From Actinomycetes bacterium (GTDB taxonomy: Bacteria; Actinomycetota; Acidimicrobiia; Acidimicrobiales; Palsa-688): a stretch of DNA of 64,000 nucleotides. Of the stretch, positions 21,758-30,756 are shown piece after piece. Under the pieces are notes generated by a model. It was not told the origin of the DNA. It worked only from the letters and a program-made list of their open reading frames with translations, and did no database searches. A program made the position numbers and the translations under genes. Where the stretch lies: NCBI GenBank assembly GCA_021838445.1, contig JAKCDU010000001.1, positions 178,907 through 242,906 on the forward strand. Reading direction: 5' to 3'. Within the stretch, counting starts at the first letter, position 1; every line of letters begins with the position of its first letter.

Positions 21758-23124
21758 CAGCGGACCACCTTCTCGAAGCAGGACACGTAATTGTCGATCT
21801 CGGCCTTCGTGCGCCGCTCGGTGACGGCTACGAGGAGGGCGTCACCGGAGTCGGTGACCACTCCCCCGTCGAGCCCTACGGGCACCCCGGCGAGGAACCC
21901 CTCGTCGGCCATCCGCTCCACCACCACGGTGGCCGGCACCGGGGTACGCAGGGCGAACTCCCGCAGGGTGGGGGCATCTGTGAGCAGCTCCACGCCGGGG
22001 ATGGCGGTGAGCGCCTCCCGGGCGTAGCGGGTGCCGCGGGCGCAGCGCAGGGCCATCTCCCGCAGCCCGGCGGTCCCCAGCCAGGACAGCTGGATCATGC
22101 ACGCCACGGCGATGAGGGTCTGGTTGGTGCAGACGTTGGAGGACGCCTTCTCCCGGCGGATGTCCTGTTCGCGGGCCCGCAGGGTGGTGACGTAGGCCGG
22201 CCTCCCCTCGGTGTCGACGGTGCGGCCGACCAGGCGGCCCGGCAGACGGCGGACCTGCTCGGACCGGCAGGCGAACAGCCCCAGGTAGGGACCGCCGAAC
22301 GAGAGGGGTGTGCCGAAGGGCTGACCCTCCCCCACCACCACGTCGGCGCCCAAGTCCCCGGGGGGAGCCAGCAGACCCGAAGACACCGGGTCGAAACCGG
22401 CGATGAGCAGGGCGTCGTGGGCATCGGCGACGTGGCGGGCGGCCTTCAGGTCCTCGTAGGCCCCGAGGTAGTTGGGGGACGCCACGACGAGAGCGGCGGG
22501 TGCCTCGACGGGAGCGCCGGCCGCCGCCGGGTCCATCGCCGACCAGTCGGTCACGCCGTTGCGGAGGGGCACGTCGACGAGGCGGTGACCGGTCCCGGCG
22601 GCGAAGGTGGCGAGGGTGGCCCGCCAGTGCGGGTGGAGCCCGCCGCTCAGCCACACCGTGGGGCGCTTCTTGGCGGCCACCGCCAGGTTGACGCCTTCCA
22701 CCGCGGCCGAGGCCCCGTCGTAGAGCGAGGCGTTGGCGATGGGCAGACCGGAGATACGGGAGATCAGCGACTGGTATTCGAAGAGCGCCTGGAGCACCCC
22801 TTGGGCCACTTCGGGCTGATAGGGCGTGTAGGCGGTGACGAACTCGGAGCGGAACGTCAGCCGCTTGGTGGCCGACGGCACCTCGTGGTCGTAGGCGCCG
22901 GCGCCGGCGAAGCAGATGAGATCGGAACCGAAGCGGTTGAGCGCCGCCAGGCGGTCCATCTCGGCCAGCACATCGGGTTCGGGCATGCCCGCCGGCAGGT
23001 CCAGCCCGCCGGCCAGGCGGAGCGCCTCGGGCACGACCTCGAACAGCTCGTCGAGCGAGCTGAGACCGATGTCGGCCAGCATGCGCTCGATGTCGCGGTC
23101 GGTATGGGGAACGAAGTGACCCAC
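21757..23124 (-). CDS. gcvPA: Glycine dehydrogenase (decarboxylating) subunit 1
   Basis: N-terminal half of the split P-protein, 455 residues. The family start VGHFVPHTDRDIERMLADIG sets the GTG at 23124; the open frame extends further but into gcvT. Seen motifs are TPYQPEVAQGVLQALFEYQ, VVASPNYLGAYEDL and SNVCTNQTLIAVACM. It begins two bases after the gcvT stop and its own stop overlaps gcvPB, so gcvT-gcvPA-gcvPB form one unit. Confidence 0.96.
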   Translation of the reverse strand: MGHFVPHTDRDIERMLADIGLSSLDELFEVVPEALRLAGGLDLPAGMPEPDVLAEMDRLAALNRFGSDLICFAGAGAYDHEVPSATKRLTFRSEFVTAYTPYQPEVAQGVLQALFEYQSLISRISGLPIANASLYDGASAAVEGVNLAVAAKKRPTVWLSGGLHPHWRATLATFAAGTGHRLVDVPLRNGVTDWSAMDPAAAGAPVEAPAALVVASPNYLGAYEDLKAARHVADAHDALLIAGFDPVSSGLLAPPGDLGADVVVGEGQPFGTPLSFGGPYLGLFACRSEQVRRLPGRLVGRTVDTEGRPAYVTTLRAREQDIRREKASSNVCTNQTLIAVACMIQLSWLGTAGLREMALRCARGTRYAREALTAIPGVELLTDAPTLREFALRTPVPATVVVERMADEGFLAGVPVGLDGGVVTDSGDALLVAVTERRTKAEIDNYVSCFEKVVR

Positions 23125-23126
23125 GT

Positions 23127-24203
23127 CTAGTCCTTCTTCTTCTCGACGAACGGCAATTTCACGATGGTGGCCGGGACCGGTCGGCCCCGGAGGTCTATCT
23201 CCACTGCGGTTCCGGGGGTGACCCCGGGGGGCAGGAAGGCGAGGGCGATGCCGTGGCCGAGCACCGGAGAGAAGTTGCCGCTCGTGACCTCGCCGATCCG
23301 CTCTCCGGCCCGGGTCACCGCAGCTCCGGCCCGGGGGGGCTGGCGACCCTCGGTGGAGAGCCCGGCGAGGAGGCGGCGCACCCCGTTGGCCCGCTCCTTC
23401 TCCAGGGCCGCCCGTCCCCGGAATCCCTCCGCCTTGGACCACGACACCACCCAGCCGAGCCCGGCCTGCAACGGGGTGATGCCCGGCCCCAGCTCGTGAC
23501 CGTGCAGCGGCAGAGCCGCCTCGAGGCGCAGCGTGTCGCGCGCTCCCAGCCCCGCCGGAGTGATCCCCGCGGCCATGAGGGTCTCCCAGAAGGCGGGGGC
23601 GGCCGCCGCCGGGATGCTGCACTCGACCCCGTCCTCGCCGGTGTAGCCGGTGCCGGCCGCCACGCACGCCTCGCCCCGCCAGGAAAAAGGGGCCACCCGG
23701 AAGCGTCCCACCGAAGCGGCCTCGGGTACGACGGTGGCCAACTGGGCCCGGGCTTGCGGCCCCTGGACGGCGATCACGGCCCGCTCGGCCGTCACGTCGG
23801 TGCCGCCCACGGCCTGGCGCACCCGGGCCGTGTTGGAGGCGTTGGGCATGACGTCGAAGCTCTCCTCGTCGACCCACCAGACGATGATGTCGTCGAGCAC
23901 CGAGGCGTCGACCTCGTCGAGCAGGTGGGTGTACTGGGCCCGGCCCGGGCCGATCTTGGCCAGGTCGTTGGTCAGGGTGCGCTGCAGGGTCGCGAAGGCG
24001 TCAGGCCCGCTGACACGTACCGTGCCGAGGTGGCTGACGTCGAAGGCCACCGTGCCGGCCCGGCAGGCCTGGTGCTCGGCGATCGTTCCCGACGGGTACG
24101 ACAGGGGCATCTCCCAGCCCCCGAAAGGCACCATCCGGGCTCCCAACACCCGGTGGGCCTCGTCGAGAGGCGAATGGCGCAGGTCGGTTCCGGGGTCGCT
24201 CAC
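23127..24203 (-). CDS. gcvT: Aminomethyltransferase (glycine cleavage T-protein)
   Basis: Transfers the methylene group from lipoyl-GcvH to tetrahydrofolate, releasing ammonia. 358 residues, usual length. The conserved GGWEMPLSYPSGTIAEHQACR, FDVSHLGTVRVSG and GYTGEDGVE elements are present, and ALGARDTLRLEA (here GLGARDTLRLEA) is the folate-site motif. The GTG start at 24203 has a leaderless -10. I looked upstream for a glycine riboswitch and found none. Confidence 0.96.
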   Translation of the reverse strand: MSDPGTDLRHSPLDEAHRVLGARMVPFGGWEMPLSYPSGTIAEHQACRAGTVAFDVSHLGTVRVSGPDAFATLQRTLTNDLAKIGPGRAQYTHLLDEVDASVLDDIIVWWVDEESFDVMPNASNTARVRQAVGGTDVTAERAVIAVQGPQARAQLATVVPEAASVGRFRVAPFSWRGEACVAAGTGYTGEDGVECSIPAAAAPAFWETLMAAGITPAGLGARDTLRLEAALPLHGHELGPGITPLQAGLGWVVSWSKAEGFRGRAALEKERANGVRRLLAGLSTEGRQPPRAGAAVTRAGERIGEVTSGNFSPVLGHGIALAFLPPGVTPGTAVEIDLRGRPVPATIVKLPFVEKKKD

Positions 24204-24209
24204 CCTGCC

Positions 24210-24215
24210 AGATTA
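24210..24215 (-). promoter_or_regulatory. -10 hexamer for leaderless gcvT-gcvPA-gcvPB transcript
   Basis: On the minus strand TAATCT ends 6 bases before the GTG start. CCTGCC and GGCAGG flank the hexamer and could form a small inverted repeat (24204-24226) over the promoter. Confidence 0.6.
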
Positions 24216-24345
24216 GTGCCGGCAGGATTTTGTGAAGGGGTGCCCGGCGTCACCCCCCGTCGCCGGTGGGACCGGTGCGGGGCGACCGCGACCCGGCGGG
24301 ACCGGCGCGTTGGAGCGGCAGCCCGGCGGGGGTCGGTCGGGGTTA

Positions 24346-24852
24346 TCAGTTGGCCTCGGCGATGGGCGGAGCACCGGGCTCGGCCGCGGTGCCGCCCGCG
24401 GTCGGCGCACCAGCCAGGCCGAGATCGGTGATGGCGGCCTGCAGTTCGGCCACCACACCGCCGAGGGGAACGATGTTGAGCACCGTCTGACCACCCCGCA
24501 GCAGGTCGATGATCTCCTCACCGGTGTGGGCCAGCACCGACCGCCGATCGTCGATCACCAGGTTGGCCTGGCCGAGGTCGTCGCCGCTGGAGCGCAGACA
24601 TTCGATGGCCCGGCGGGCCGCTTGCAGGGATACTCCGGCGTCGAGAAGGCGCTTGATGACCTTCAGCTGGACCAGGTCGGCGTACGAGTAGACCCGCTGC
24701 GAGCCGCTGCCCCGGGCCTGGCTGATCGAGGGGTGGAGCAGACCGGTGCGGGCCCAGTAGTCGAGTTGGCGGTAGGTGATCCCGACGATGGAGCAGACCT
24801 GAGGTCCGCGGTAGCCCAGCTCGCTGCTGTCGGATTCAGCCTTCTTGCCCAC
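24346..24852 (-). CDS. MerR-family transcriptional regulator (Rv1830-like)
   Basis: A 168-residue regulator with a MerR DNA-binding domain (about 12-82): YRGPQVCSIVGITYRQLDYWARTGLLHPS, then RVYSYADLVQLKVIKRLLDAGVSL. The C-terminal part (90-150) is not a metal-binding type; no Cys cluster is seen. The order MerR-DUF151-MerR-FHA-gcvH matches mycobacterial Rv1830-Rv1826, so this is the Rv1830 counterpart. GGAGGACC precedes the GTG start. Confidence 0.87.
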   Translation of the reverse strand: MGKKAESDSSELGYRGPQVCSIVGITYRQLDYWARTGLLHPSISQARGSGSQRVYSYADLVQLKVIKRLLDAGVSLQAARRAIECLRSSGDDLGQANLVIDDRRSVLAHTGEEIIDLLRGGQTVLNIVPLGGVVAELQAAITDLGLAGAPTAGGTAAEPGAPPIAEAN

Positions 24853-24936
24853 CGGTCCTCCATCATCACAGCGAAGTAGTTACGTCAGTGTGGTGTAGTG
24901 CGACGCCCGGCGCAAGAGCCAGTTGCCGCGCCGAGC

Positions 24937-25440
24937 TCAGCCGAAGTCCTCGGGGCGGATTCCCTCGATGAAGTCCCGGAACTCCGAGACCAGCTCCTCG
25001 GCCTCGGCGGCGTCCTCCTCGCCGTCCTCGCTGTCCTCGGGCAATATGACCCCCTCGGCATCGAGCAGCTCGTCCTCGGCGTAGATCGGGCACTCCAGGC
25101 GCACGGCCAGGGCCACGGCGTCGGAGGGCCGGGCCGAGACGTGATGGCGGGCGGTGCCCAACACGATGCGGATCTCGGCGTAGAAGGTCCGGTCACGAAG
25201 CTCGGTGATGACTATGCACTCGACGCGCGCCCCGAGGGATTCCAGGATGTCGCGGATCAGGTCGTGGGTCATGGGCCGCGGCGTCTCCACCCCCTGTTGG
25301 GCGAAGGCGATGGCCTGAGCCTCGGCCGGCCCGATGTATATCGGAAGCGTGCGCCTGGCCCCGGATGTCTCCTGGAGCAGCAGCAGCGGGTTGTTGCTCG
25401 GAATCTCTACCCGGACCGCAGTCAGGTGCATCTCCACCAT
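24937..25440 (-). CDS. DUF151 bifunctional nuclease family protein
   Basis: A 167-residue member of the BFN/DUF151 family (Rv1829-like), named after plant bifunctional nucleases; the bacterial role is not well known. Conserved features are LPIYIGPAEAQAIAFAQQGVETPRPMTHDL and ARPSDAVALAVRLECPIYAEDELL. The C-terminus is acidic. A leaderless -10 lies six bases before the ATG. Confidence 0.9.
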   Translation of the reverse strand: MVEMHLTAVRVEIPSNNPLLLLQETSGARRTLPIYIGPAEAQAIAFAQQGVETPRPMTHDLIRDILESLGARVECIVITELRDRTFYAEIRIVLGTARHHVSARPSDAVALAVRLECPIYAEDELLDAEGVILPEDSEDGEEDAAEAEELVSEFRDFIEGIRPEDFG

Positions 25441-25446
25441 GACGAA

Positions 25447-25452
25447 ACGTTA
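25447..25452 (-). promoter_or_regulatory. -10 hexamer for leaderless DUF151 transcript
   Basis: On the minus strand TAACGT ends 6 bases before ATG 25440. Confidence 0.55.
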
Positions 25453-25528
25453 CCCGCGGGCGCACCCTGCGATGGCTACGACGGCGTCACCAGCGACGAT
25501 GGCTTCCCCGAGGGGACGTGGCGCCGCT

Positions 25529-26680
25529 TCAGCGGATGTCGCGCATGGCCCGCTCGACCAGCGCAGCGCGAAGGGAGGCACCGGCCGAGGCCAGCTCCTC
25601 CAAGGTGTCGAGGGCCTGCCGGCGGGCCTGCGGGTTGCGCTGGCGCAGCAGGGGCAGGACCACTTGCTGGTAGAGGTCGGCTTCGCGCTCGGCCGAGTTG
25701 CGCCACACCCGCAGGTGCCGGGCCTCGACCCCGTGACGGGCGAAGCGGGCGGCGGCGAGCACCACCGCCAGCGATCCCTGGTCGTAGTAGGCGACCCCGG
25801 CGACGGTGGCGCTCGGGGTGATCAAGCCGTACTGCTTCAACTGCTGGACGATGTCGGCGTCGGTGCCCACCGCGGCGGCCAGTTCCTCGGCGGTGAAGGT
25901 CTGCGCCTCGTCGTCGGAGCCATCGCTCGCCGCCGGCGGCGGGTTCCCTCCGGTCCCGGCCCCGATGCTCGGACCGGCCGGCGCCGCCGGAGCAGCCCGC
26001 TCACGGGCCGACGGGAAGGCCCCGGCTGGGCTGGCCGCGGCTGGGCCGGGACCGGTCTGGCTGGCTGACAGTCGGGCCCGGCCGGAGTCGGGCGGCGCGC
26101 TGCGGCGCGCCGTGCGTGGTGGCTCCCCGGAGGCGGCCGCGTCGGTGGGCCTATCCCCGCGCAACTGGGCGAACAGGCTTGGAGTGGGTGGGGTCGGCCG
26201 GGTAGCACCGGAGGGGCGGGCGTCGCCGGTGTCGATAGGCGCCGGCCCGTCGCCGCCGGTAGGAACGGCCGCTTCGGGTTGGTGGCCGATGGGCGGCGGC
26301 GCGCTCGGCGGCGCGGTGGGCGCCCCGGACCCGGCGGTCGAGCCGCCGTCGAAGGGGTCGGCCCCGACGGGGATGGCCGATGCCTCCTCGGGGGTGAGCG
26401 GGCCGTCGGCCGGGGTACCGTCGCCCTGCCCGCTCAGACGGCCCCGGATCACCTTCAGGGGCAAGAAGTGCTCCCGCTGCTGGCGCAGGATCCACTTCAA
26501 CCGCTCGACGTCGTGCTCGTAGAACTTGCGGTAGCCCGAAGGGGTCCGCTCGGGGTCGACCAGGCCCTGGCTCTCGAGAAAGCGGATCTTGGAGATGGTC
26601 ACATCGGGGAACTCGTCGCGAAGCAGCGAGAGGACCTCGCCGATGGACAGATGGGATCGCTCCGTCACCCGCTCAGCCAC
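25529..26680 (-). CDS. MerR-family regulator with long disordered insert (FtsR/Rv1828-like)
   Basis: A 383-residue regulator. The N-terminal MerR domain (8-80, [43 protein letters not shown]) matches Rv1828 and corynebacterial FtsR, the latter a regulator of ftsZ. Residues 85-250 are a Pro/Ala/Gly-rich insert much longer than in mycobacteria. The C-terminal domain (255-383) contains [25 protein letters not shown] and ends [24 protein letters not shown]. It overlaps the FHA gene by eight bases. Assigning FtsR function is inference from domain and order. Confidence 0.85.
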   Translation of the reverse strand: MAERVTERSHLSIGEVLSLLRDEFPDVTISKIRFLESQGLVDPERTPSGYRKFYEHDVERLKWILRQQREHFLPLKVIRGRLSGQGDGTPADGPLTPEEASAIPVGADPFDGGSTAGSGAPTAPPSAPPPIGHQPEAAVPTGGDGPAPIDTGDARPSGATRPTPPTPSLFAQLRGDRPTDAAASGEPPRTARRSAPPDSGRARLSASQTGPGPAAASPAGAFPSARERAAPAAPAGPSIGAGTGGNPPPAASDGSDDEAQTFTAEELAAAVGTDADIVQQLKQYGLITPSATVAGVAYYDQGSLAVVLAAARFARHGVEARHLRVWRNSAEREADLYQQVVLPLLRQRNPQARRQALDTLEELASAGASLRAALVERAMRDIR

Positions 26681-27170
26681 CGAGCATCTCGTGCAGGAAC
26701 ACCAGCCGGAACTTGCCGATCTGCAGTTCGTCGCCGCTGTGCAGGACGGCCCGCTCGATGCGCTCCCGGTTGAGGTAGGTGCCGTTCAGGGAGCCGGCAT
26801 CGCTGACGGTGAACTGGCCGTTGGTGTGGGCGACCTCGGCGTGGCGGCGAGAGACCGTGACATCGTCGAGGAATATGTCGCTGTCGGGATGGCGGCCGAT
26901 GGTCGTCATGTGCTCGCCCAGGGCGAAGCGTGAGCCGGCGTTGGGGCCGCGCTTGACCACCAGCAGCCCGACCCCGGCTGGGTGGTCCTCCAAGGAGATG
27001 GTGATCTCCTCCTCGCCGACCTCACCGGCGGCTTCCACCGGGGCCAGGGTGATGGTGGTCGTGGCCGGGTCGCCGCTCGACAGCCGCTCCAGAACCGCGC
27101 CGCAAGAGGAGCAGAAGTTCGAGCCCTCCGGGTTGCGGTGTCCGCAGCGGTTGCAGAAGATCGGCGTCAA
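26673..27170 (-). CDS. FHA-domain protein with N-terminal zinc ribbon (GarA/OdhI-like)
   Basis: GarA/OdhI proteins bind and inhibit 2-oxoglutarate-using enzymes unless phosphorylated by PknG/PknB. Here the FHA domain (about 68-158) is intact: [29 protein letters not shown], with Arg93, Ser107 and Asn129 as phosphothreonine contacts. Instead of the usual ETTSVFRAD switch, the N-terminus has a zinc ribbon (Cys6, Cys9, Cys20, Cys23) and then a TTT cluster (37-39). The position between gcvH and merR matches Rv1827. The start appears to be TTG 27170. Confidence 0.85.
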   Translation of the reverse strand: MTPIFCNRCGHRNPEGSNFCSSCGAVLERLSSGDPATTTITLAPVEAAGEVGEEEITISLEDHPAGVGLLVVKRGPNAGSRFALGEHMTTIGRHPDSDIFLDDVTVSRRHAEVAHTNGQFTVSDAGSLNGTYLNRERIERAVLHSGDELQIGKFRLVFLHEMLGG

Positions 27171-27180
27171 TACGGACCTA

Positions 27181-27564
27181 TCAGCTCTCGATGAGCTTCC
27201 GGTAGCCGTCGGCGTCGAGAAGCTCGGGCTCGGCCCCGTCGGTGTCGGGCACTATCACGCACAGCCAGCCCTCGCCGTAGGGGTCCTCGTTGAGCCGCTG
27301 CGGAGCGTCGGTCAGGTCCTGATTGATCTCGGTGACCGTGCCGCTCACGGGAGCGAAGATGTCCGATACCGATTTGGTGGACTCGACCTCGGCGAACGAG
27401 TCACCGGCGGAGACCTTGGCTCCGGGTTCGGGCAGCTGCACGAACACGATGTCGCCGAGTGCGTCTTGGGCGTAGTCGGTGATCCCGACCCGCAGGCCGC
27501 CGCCCTCCTCGGAACGGGCCCATTCGTGGTCCGAGGTGTAGTTGAGATCGTCGGGGACGTTCAT
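27181..27564 (-). CDS. gcvH: Glycine cleavage system H protein
   Basis: Lipoyl carrier that shuttles the aminomethyl group between P, T and L proteins. 127 residues, usual length. The lipoylated lysine is Lys64 in EVESTKSVSDIFAPVSG. The N-terminal SDHEWARSEE and IVFVQLPEPG are typical. It begins its own transcript with a leaderless -10, upstream of the FHA and MerR genes, so the glycine genes are split over at least two units. Confidence 0.97.
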   Translation of the reverse strand: MNVPDDLNYTSDHEWARSEEGGGLRVGITDYAQDALGDIVFVQLPEPGAKVSAGDSFAEVESTKSVSDIFAPVSGTVTEINQDLTDAPQRLNEDPYGEGWLCVIVPDTDGAEPELLDADGYRKLIES

Positions 27565-27572
27565 GCCCGGCG

Positions 27573-27578
27573 AACTTA
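27573..27578 (-). promoter_or_regulatory. -10 hexamer for gcvH
   Basis: On the minus strand TAAGTT ends 8 bases before ATG 27564. Confidence 0.5.
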
Positions 27579-27583
27579 CCGGA

Positions 27584-30088
27584 TCAGCCCCGCAGGATGC
27601 TGCGGATCCGCCGGGAGTACTCCTGGGCCCGGGACTTGGCCTCGGCGTCGGTCGCGGCTTCGGCCCAGACGTGGGTGAGGGGCTCCTCGGGGTCGGGGAA
27701 CACCAGGGCCCAGCCGTCGTCGTAGACCACCTTCACCCCGTCGACGAGCAGCACCTCGCGTTCCTTGGTCCACTCCATGACACTGCGCATCACCATGCCC
27801 TTCTTCTCCCAAGGGGTGACCACCGACTCCTGGGCCAGACGGACCTGCGGCAGCCGGGAAGCCACCTTCGACAGCCGCGTGCCGACCGAGGCCAGCAGTC
27901 CGAGGGTTTCGACCATGGTCGCCACGGCGTCGTAGGCGGGCAGGAAGGGCGGGAAGATGTAACCACCCTCCTGGCCGGCGGCGAAGCGGACCCCGGGCTG
28001 GGAGGCCACCTCCATGAGCGAGGGGGTGGAGAGCTTGGTCCACAGCAGCGTCGCCCCGGCGGCGTCGCACATGGCCTCGACGCTGCGGCTGACCGACACG
28101 GGCAGGGCCACGGTGGGCGGGGACGCCCCGCTACGGCTGGCGTCGTCCAGCACGAGCTGCAGGAGGGCCATCAGGCCCTGGTCGTCGGAGAGGACCAGGC
28201 CGGTGTCGTCCACCAGGGTGAGCAGCTCGCCGTCGCTGTCGATGACCGCGCCCAGATGGGCACCCGAAGCCTTCACCAAGCTGGAGAGCTGATTGGCGTG
28301 CTCGAAGCGGTTGAAGGTGAGGGACTGGCGGGTGGAGGCGTAGGGGTTGACCGACAGCACCTCGGCGCCGAGCTTGGAGAGCACGTTGGGCATGATGAAG
28401 CTGGCCGCGCCGTAGGCGTAGTCCAGCACCACCTTGAACCGGGCGGCGCGGATGGCCTCTACGTTGACGTTCTCCATGAGCAGTGCCGTGTAGAACTCCG
28501 CGGTGCGCACCGGGAAGCGCAGGTCGCCGATCTCCCCCGCCAGCGAGCGCCGGTAGTCCTCCCGGTAGAAGAGCCGCTCCACCTTCTTCTGGGTGGCCTC
28601 GGAGATGTCTATGCCGTTGGAATCGAAGAAACGGATCACCACCGACTGGGGGTCCTCCCGGGCCAGACGTACCGACATGCCGCCGTCGGCGTTCTCGCTG
28701 CGGACACCGAAGCGGGTGACCGGTACGGTGGCCACCTCCAGGTCGGCCACGTCCACCCCGGCCGAGTTGAGGCCGACCATCATGGCCCGCTTGAGCACCC
28801 GGGCCGCCCGGCTGGTGTCGCGCGACGCCACCACGGTCTGGCCCTTCTTCATGGTCGTGGCGTAGGCCATGGCCAGGCGGACGGCCAGCTCCGGTGAGAT
28901 GTCCACGTTGGCCAGGCCCTCCACCCCGTGGCGGCCGAAGAGGTGTCGGGCCCCCCGCGACTCCCACACGATGGACGAGTTGACGATGGCCCCGTGCTCG
29001 ACGGTCTTGAAGGGGTAGACCTTCACGCCCGGATGGATCACTGCGTGCTCGCCGATGAAGCACTCGTCGCCGATCACCACGCCCTCCTCGAGGCGGGCCC
29101 CGCGACGCAGATCACTCGAGCGGCCCACCACCGCGCCACGCAGGCGCACCCCCGGGCCGAGGTAGACGTTGTCGTGGACGACCGACCGCTCGATCGACGA
29201 CTCGGGGCCGACCCGGACGTTCGAGCCGAGCACGGTGTACTCGCCCAGGCGGGCCCCGGCTTCCACCCGGCAGTAGTCGCCGATGATGGCGGGCCCGGTG
29301 ACGGTGGCTTCGGGATGGATCTCCGAGCCTTCGCCCAGCCACACCCCCTCACCGAGACGGAAGCCGCTGATGTCCACATCGACGTGGCCGTCGAGCACGT
29401 CCTGGTGGGCTTTGATGTAGGCGTCGAGAGTGCCGACGTCCTCCCAGTACCCTTCGGCCACGTAGCCGAACAGGGCCCTGCCGTCGGCCAGCATGCGGGG
29501 GAACACATCCGACGAGAAGTCCACCGAGATGCCCGGTTCGATGTAGTCGAAGATGCTCGGGTCGAGGACGTAGATACCGGTGTTGATGGTGTCGGAGAAG
29601 ACCTGGCCCCAAGTCGGCTTCTCCAGGAACCGCTCGATGGAGCCGTCCTCGCGGGTGATCACGATGCCGAACTCGAGGGGGTTCTCCATGGACTTGAGCC
29701 CGATGGTGGCCAGGGCGTTGCGCTCCTGGTGGAACTTGACGATCGAGGCCAGGTCGATGTCGGTCAGTACGTCGCCGGATATCACCAGGAAAGGCTCGTC
29801 GAGCTCGTCCTTGGCGTTGCGCACCGAGCCGGCCGTACCGAGCGGGCTCTCCTCGGTGGCGTAGACCATCTGCACCCCGAACTCGGCTCCGTTGCCGAAG
29901 TAGGTGCGGATGGCGTTGGCCTGGAAGGCCACGGTGACGACAATGTCGTCGAAGCCGTGCCGCTTGAGCAGGTCGATGATGTGCTCCATCATCGGCCGGT
30001 TGGCGATCGGCATCATGGGCTTGGGCTGGTTGGAGGTGAGGGGCCGCAACCGGGTGCCCTCCCCGCCGGCCATGATCACGGCTTTCAT
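27584..30088 (-). CDS. Mannose-1-phosphate guanylyltransferase fused to degenerate phosphomannomutase domain
   Basis: An 834-residue fusion. Residues 1-235 are a sugar-phosphate nucleotidyltransferase (MKAVIMAGGEGTRLRPLTSN, then the catalytic Asp in ISGDVLTD and FLEKPTWGQ). Residues 245-370 are left-handed beta-helix hexapeptide repeats (GPAIIGDYCRVEAGARLGE...). From 375 the protein has phosphohexomutase folds (RHLFGRHGVEGLANVDISPELAVRLAMAYA, VVASRDTSRAARVLKRAM). The catalytic TASHNP loop is absent: at 471-480 the sequence is MSVRLAREDP, and the metal loop DGDxDR is replaced by DSDGELL. So it likely makes GDP-sugar, with a non-catalytic mutase domain. GGAAGGAGT precedes the ATG. It overlaps the previous gene by four bases. 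Confidence 0.88.
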   Translation of the reverse strand: MKAVIMAGGEGTRLRPLTSNQPKPMMPIANRPMMEHIIDLLKRHGFDDIVVTVAFQANAIRTYFGNGAEFGVQMVYATEESPLGTAGSVRNAKDELDEPFLVISGDVLTDIDLASIVKFHQERNALATIGLKSMENPLEFGIVITREDGSIERFLEKPTWGQVFSDTINTGIYVLDPSIFDYIEPGISVDFSSDVFPRMLADGRALFGYVAEGYWEDVGTLDAYIKAHQDVLDGHVDVDISGFRLGEGVWLGEGSEIHPEATVTGPAIIGDYCRVEAGARLGEYTVLGSNVRVGPESSIERSVVHDNVYLGPGVRLRGAVVGRSSDLRRGARLEEGVVIGDECFIGEHAVIHPGVKVYPFKTVEHGAIVNSSIVWESRGARHLFGRHGVEGLANVDISPELAVRLAMAYATTMKKGQTVVASRDTSRAARVLKRAMMVGLNSAGVDVADLEVATVPVTRFGVRSENADGGMSVRLAREDPQSVVIRFFDSNGIDISEATQKKVERLFYREDYRRSLAGEIGDLRFPVRTAEFYTALLMENVNVEAIRAARFKVVLDYAYGAASFIMPNVLSKLGAEVLSVNPYASTRQSLTFNRFEHANQLSSLVKASGAHLGAVIDSDGELLTLVDDTGLVLSDDQGLMALLQLVLDDASRSGASPPTVALPVSVSRSVEAMCDAAGATLLWTKLSTPSLMEVASQPGVRFAAGQEGGYIFPPFLPAYDAVATMVETLGLLASVGTRLSKVASRLPQVRLAQESVVTPWEKKGMVMRSVMEWTKEREVLLVDGVKVVYDDGWALVFPDPEEPLTHVWAEAATDAEAKSRAQEYSRRIRSILRG

Positions 30089-30744
30089 GGTTGGACTCCT
30101 TCCGCTGCGGGGGTGCTCCGCCGGTCCTGCCGGCCCTCGGCTACGGCGGCCCGGGCTCTCGGAACGTAGCCCGCCACGGCGTACCAGCCGAGGACCAGGC
30201 CGGGCAGCGCGAACAGCCACGCCAGGCCCTCGGCCACGTTGCGCCAGTCGTCGTTGGCGTGACCCCCGATGAAGAGGGGCAGCGCAACCATCAACCCGAA
30301 GGTGCCGGCCTTGCCGGCGGTGACCACGTCCATCCGCCGGCCGCCGAGGGCGGCGACGATCATGAAGCCGACGGCTACCACCGCCTCGCGGGCGACGGCC
30401 AGGACCCCGACCCACAGCGGAACCGCCCCGAGGGCGATGGCCGAGATGGCGGCGACCCCGAGGAGCAGCCGGTCGGCGACGGGATCGAGGACCTTGCCCA
30501 CGGTGGACACCTGGTGCAACCGCCGGGCGATGAAGCCGTCAACGCCGTCGGTGGCGCCGAGGGCCCCGAGCAGGAGGGCCGCCGGGTACCACCCACGGTG
30601 GCCGGGGCCGCGCAGGAGCAGCCACAGGAACAGCGGCACGCACAGCAGCCGCAGGGTGGTGATCAGGTTGGGAAGGGTCGCGATGCGATCCTCGCCCGAC
30701 CGCCCCGAGCCCGGCGGCGCCGTCCCGGTGGTCGAGGAGTCCAT
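30085..30744 (-). CDS. CDP-alcohol phosphatidyltransferase
   Basis: Membrane enzyme of phospholipid synthesis that swaps CMP of CDP-diacylglycerol for an alcohol. The signature DGVDGFIAR followed by G and two Asp residues (GKVLDPVADR) is complete. About six hydrophobic spans in 219 residues. Best matches by feel are PgsA or cardiolipin-synthase type; the acceptor alcohol is not decided. It is first in a unit with the GDP-mannose enzyme (ATGA overlap), which may hint at membrane glycolipid synthesis. Confidence 0.88.
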   Translation of the reverse strand: MDSSTTGTAPPGSGRSGEDRIATLPNLITTLRLLCVPLFLWLLLRGPGHRGWYPAALLLGALGATDGVDGFIARRLHQVSTVGKVLDPVADRLLLGVAAISAIALGAVPLWVGVLAVAREAVVAVGFMIVAALGGRRMDVVTAGKAGTFGLMVALPLFIGGHANDDWRNVAEGLAWLFALPGLVLGWYAVAGYVPRARAAVAEGRQDRRSTPAAEGVQP

Positions 30745-30750
30745 GCTCCG

Positions 30751-30756
30751 AGTCTA
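30751..30756 (-). promoter_or_regulatory. -10 hexamer for leaderless phosphatidyltransferase transcript
   Basis: On the minus strand TAGACT ends 6 bases before ATG 30744. Confidence 0.6.

Noticed and set aside
24204..24345. Glycine riboswitch upstream of gcvT
   Set aside because: I looked for the tandem glycine aptamer blocks on the minus strand and saw none; the leaderless -10 leaves no room for a leader.
28928..30169. Long plus-strand open frame opposite the GDP-mannose enzyme
   Set aside because: Composition is that of an antisense frame; the minus strand has clear nucleotidyltransferase motifs.
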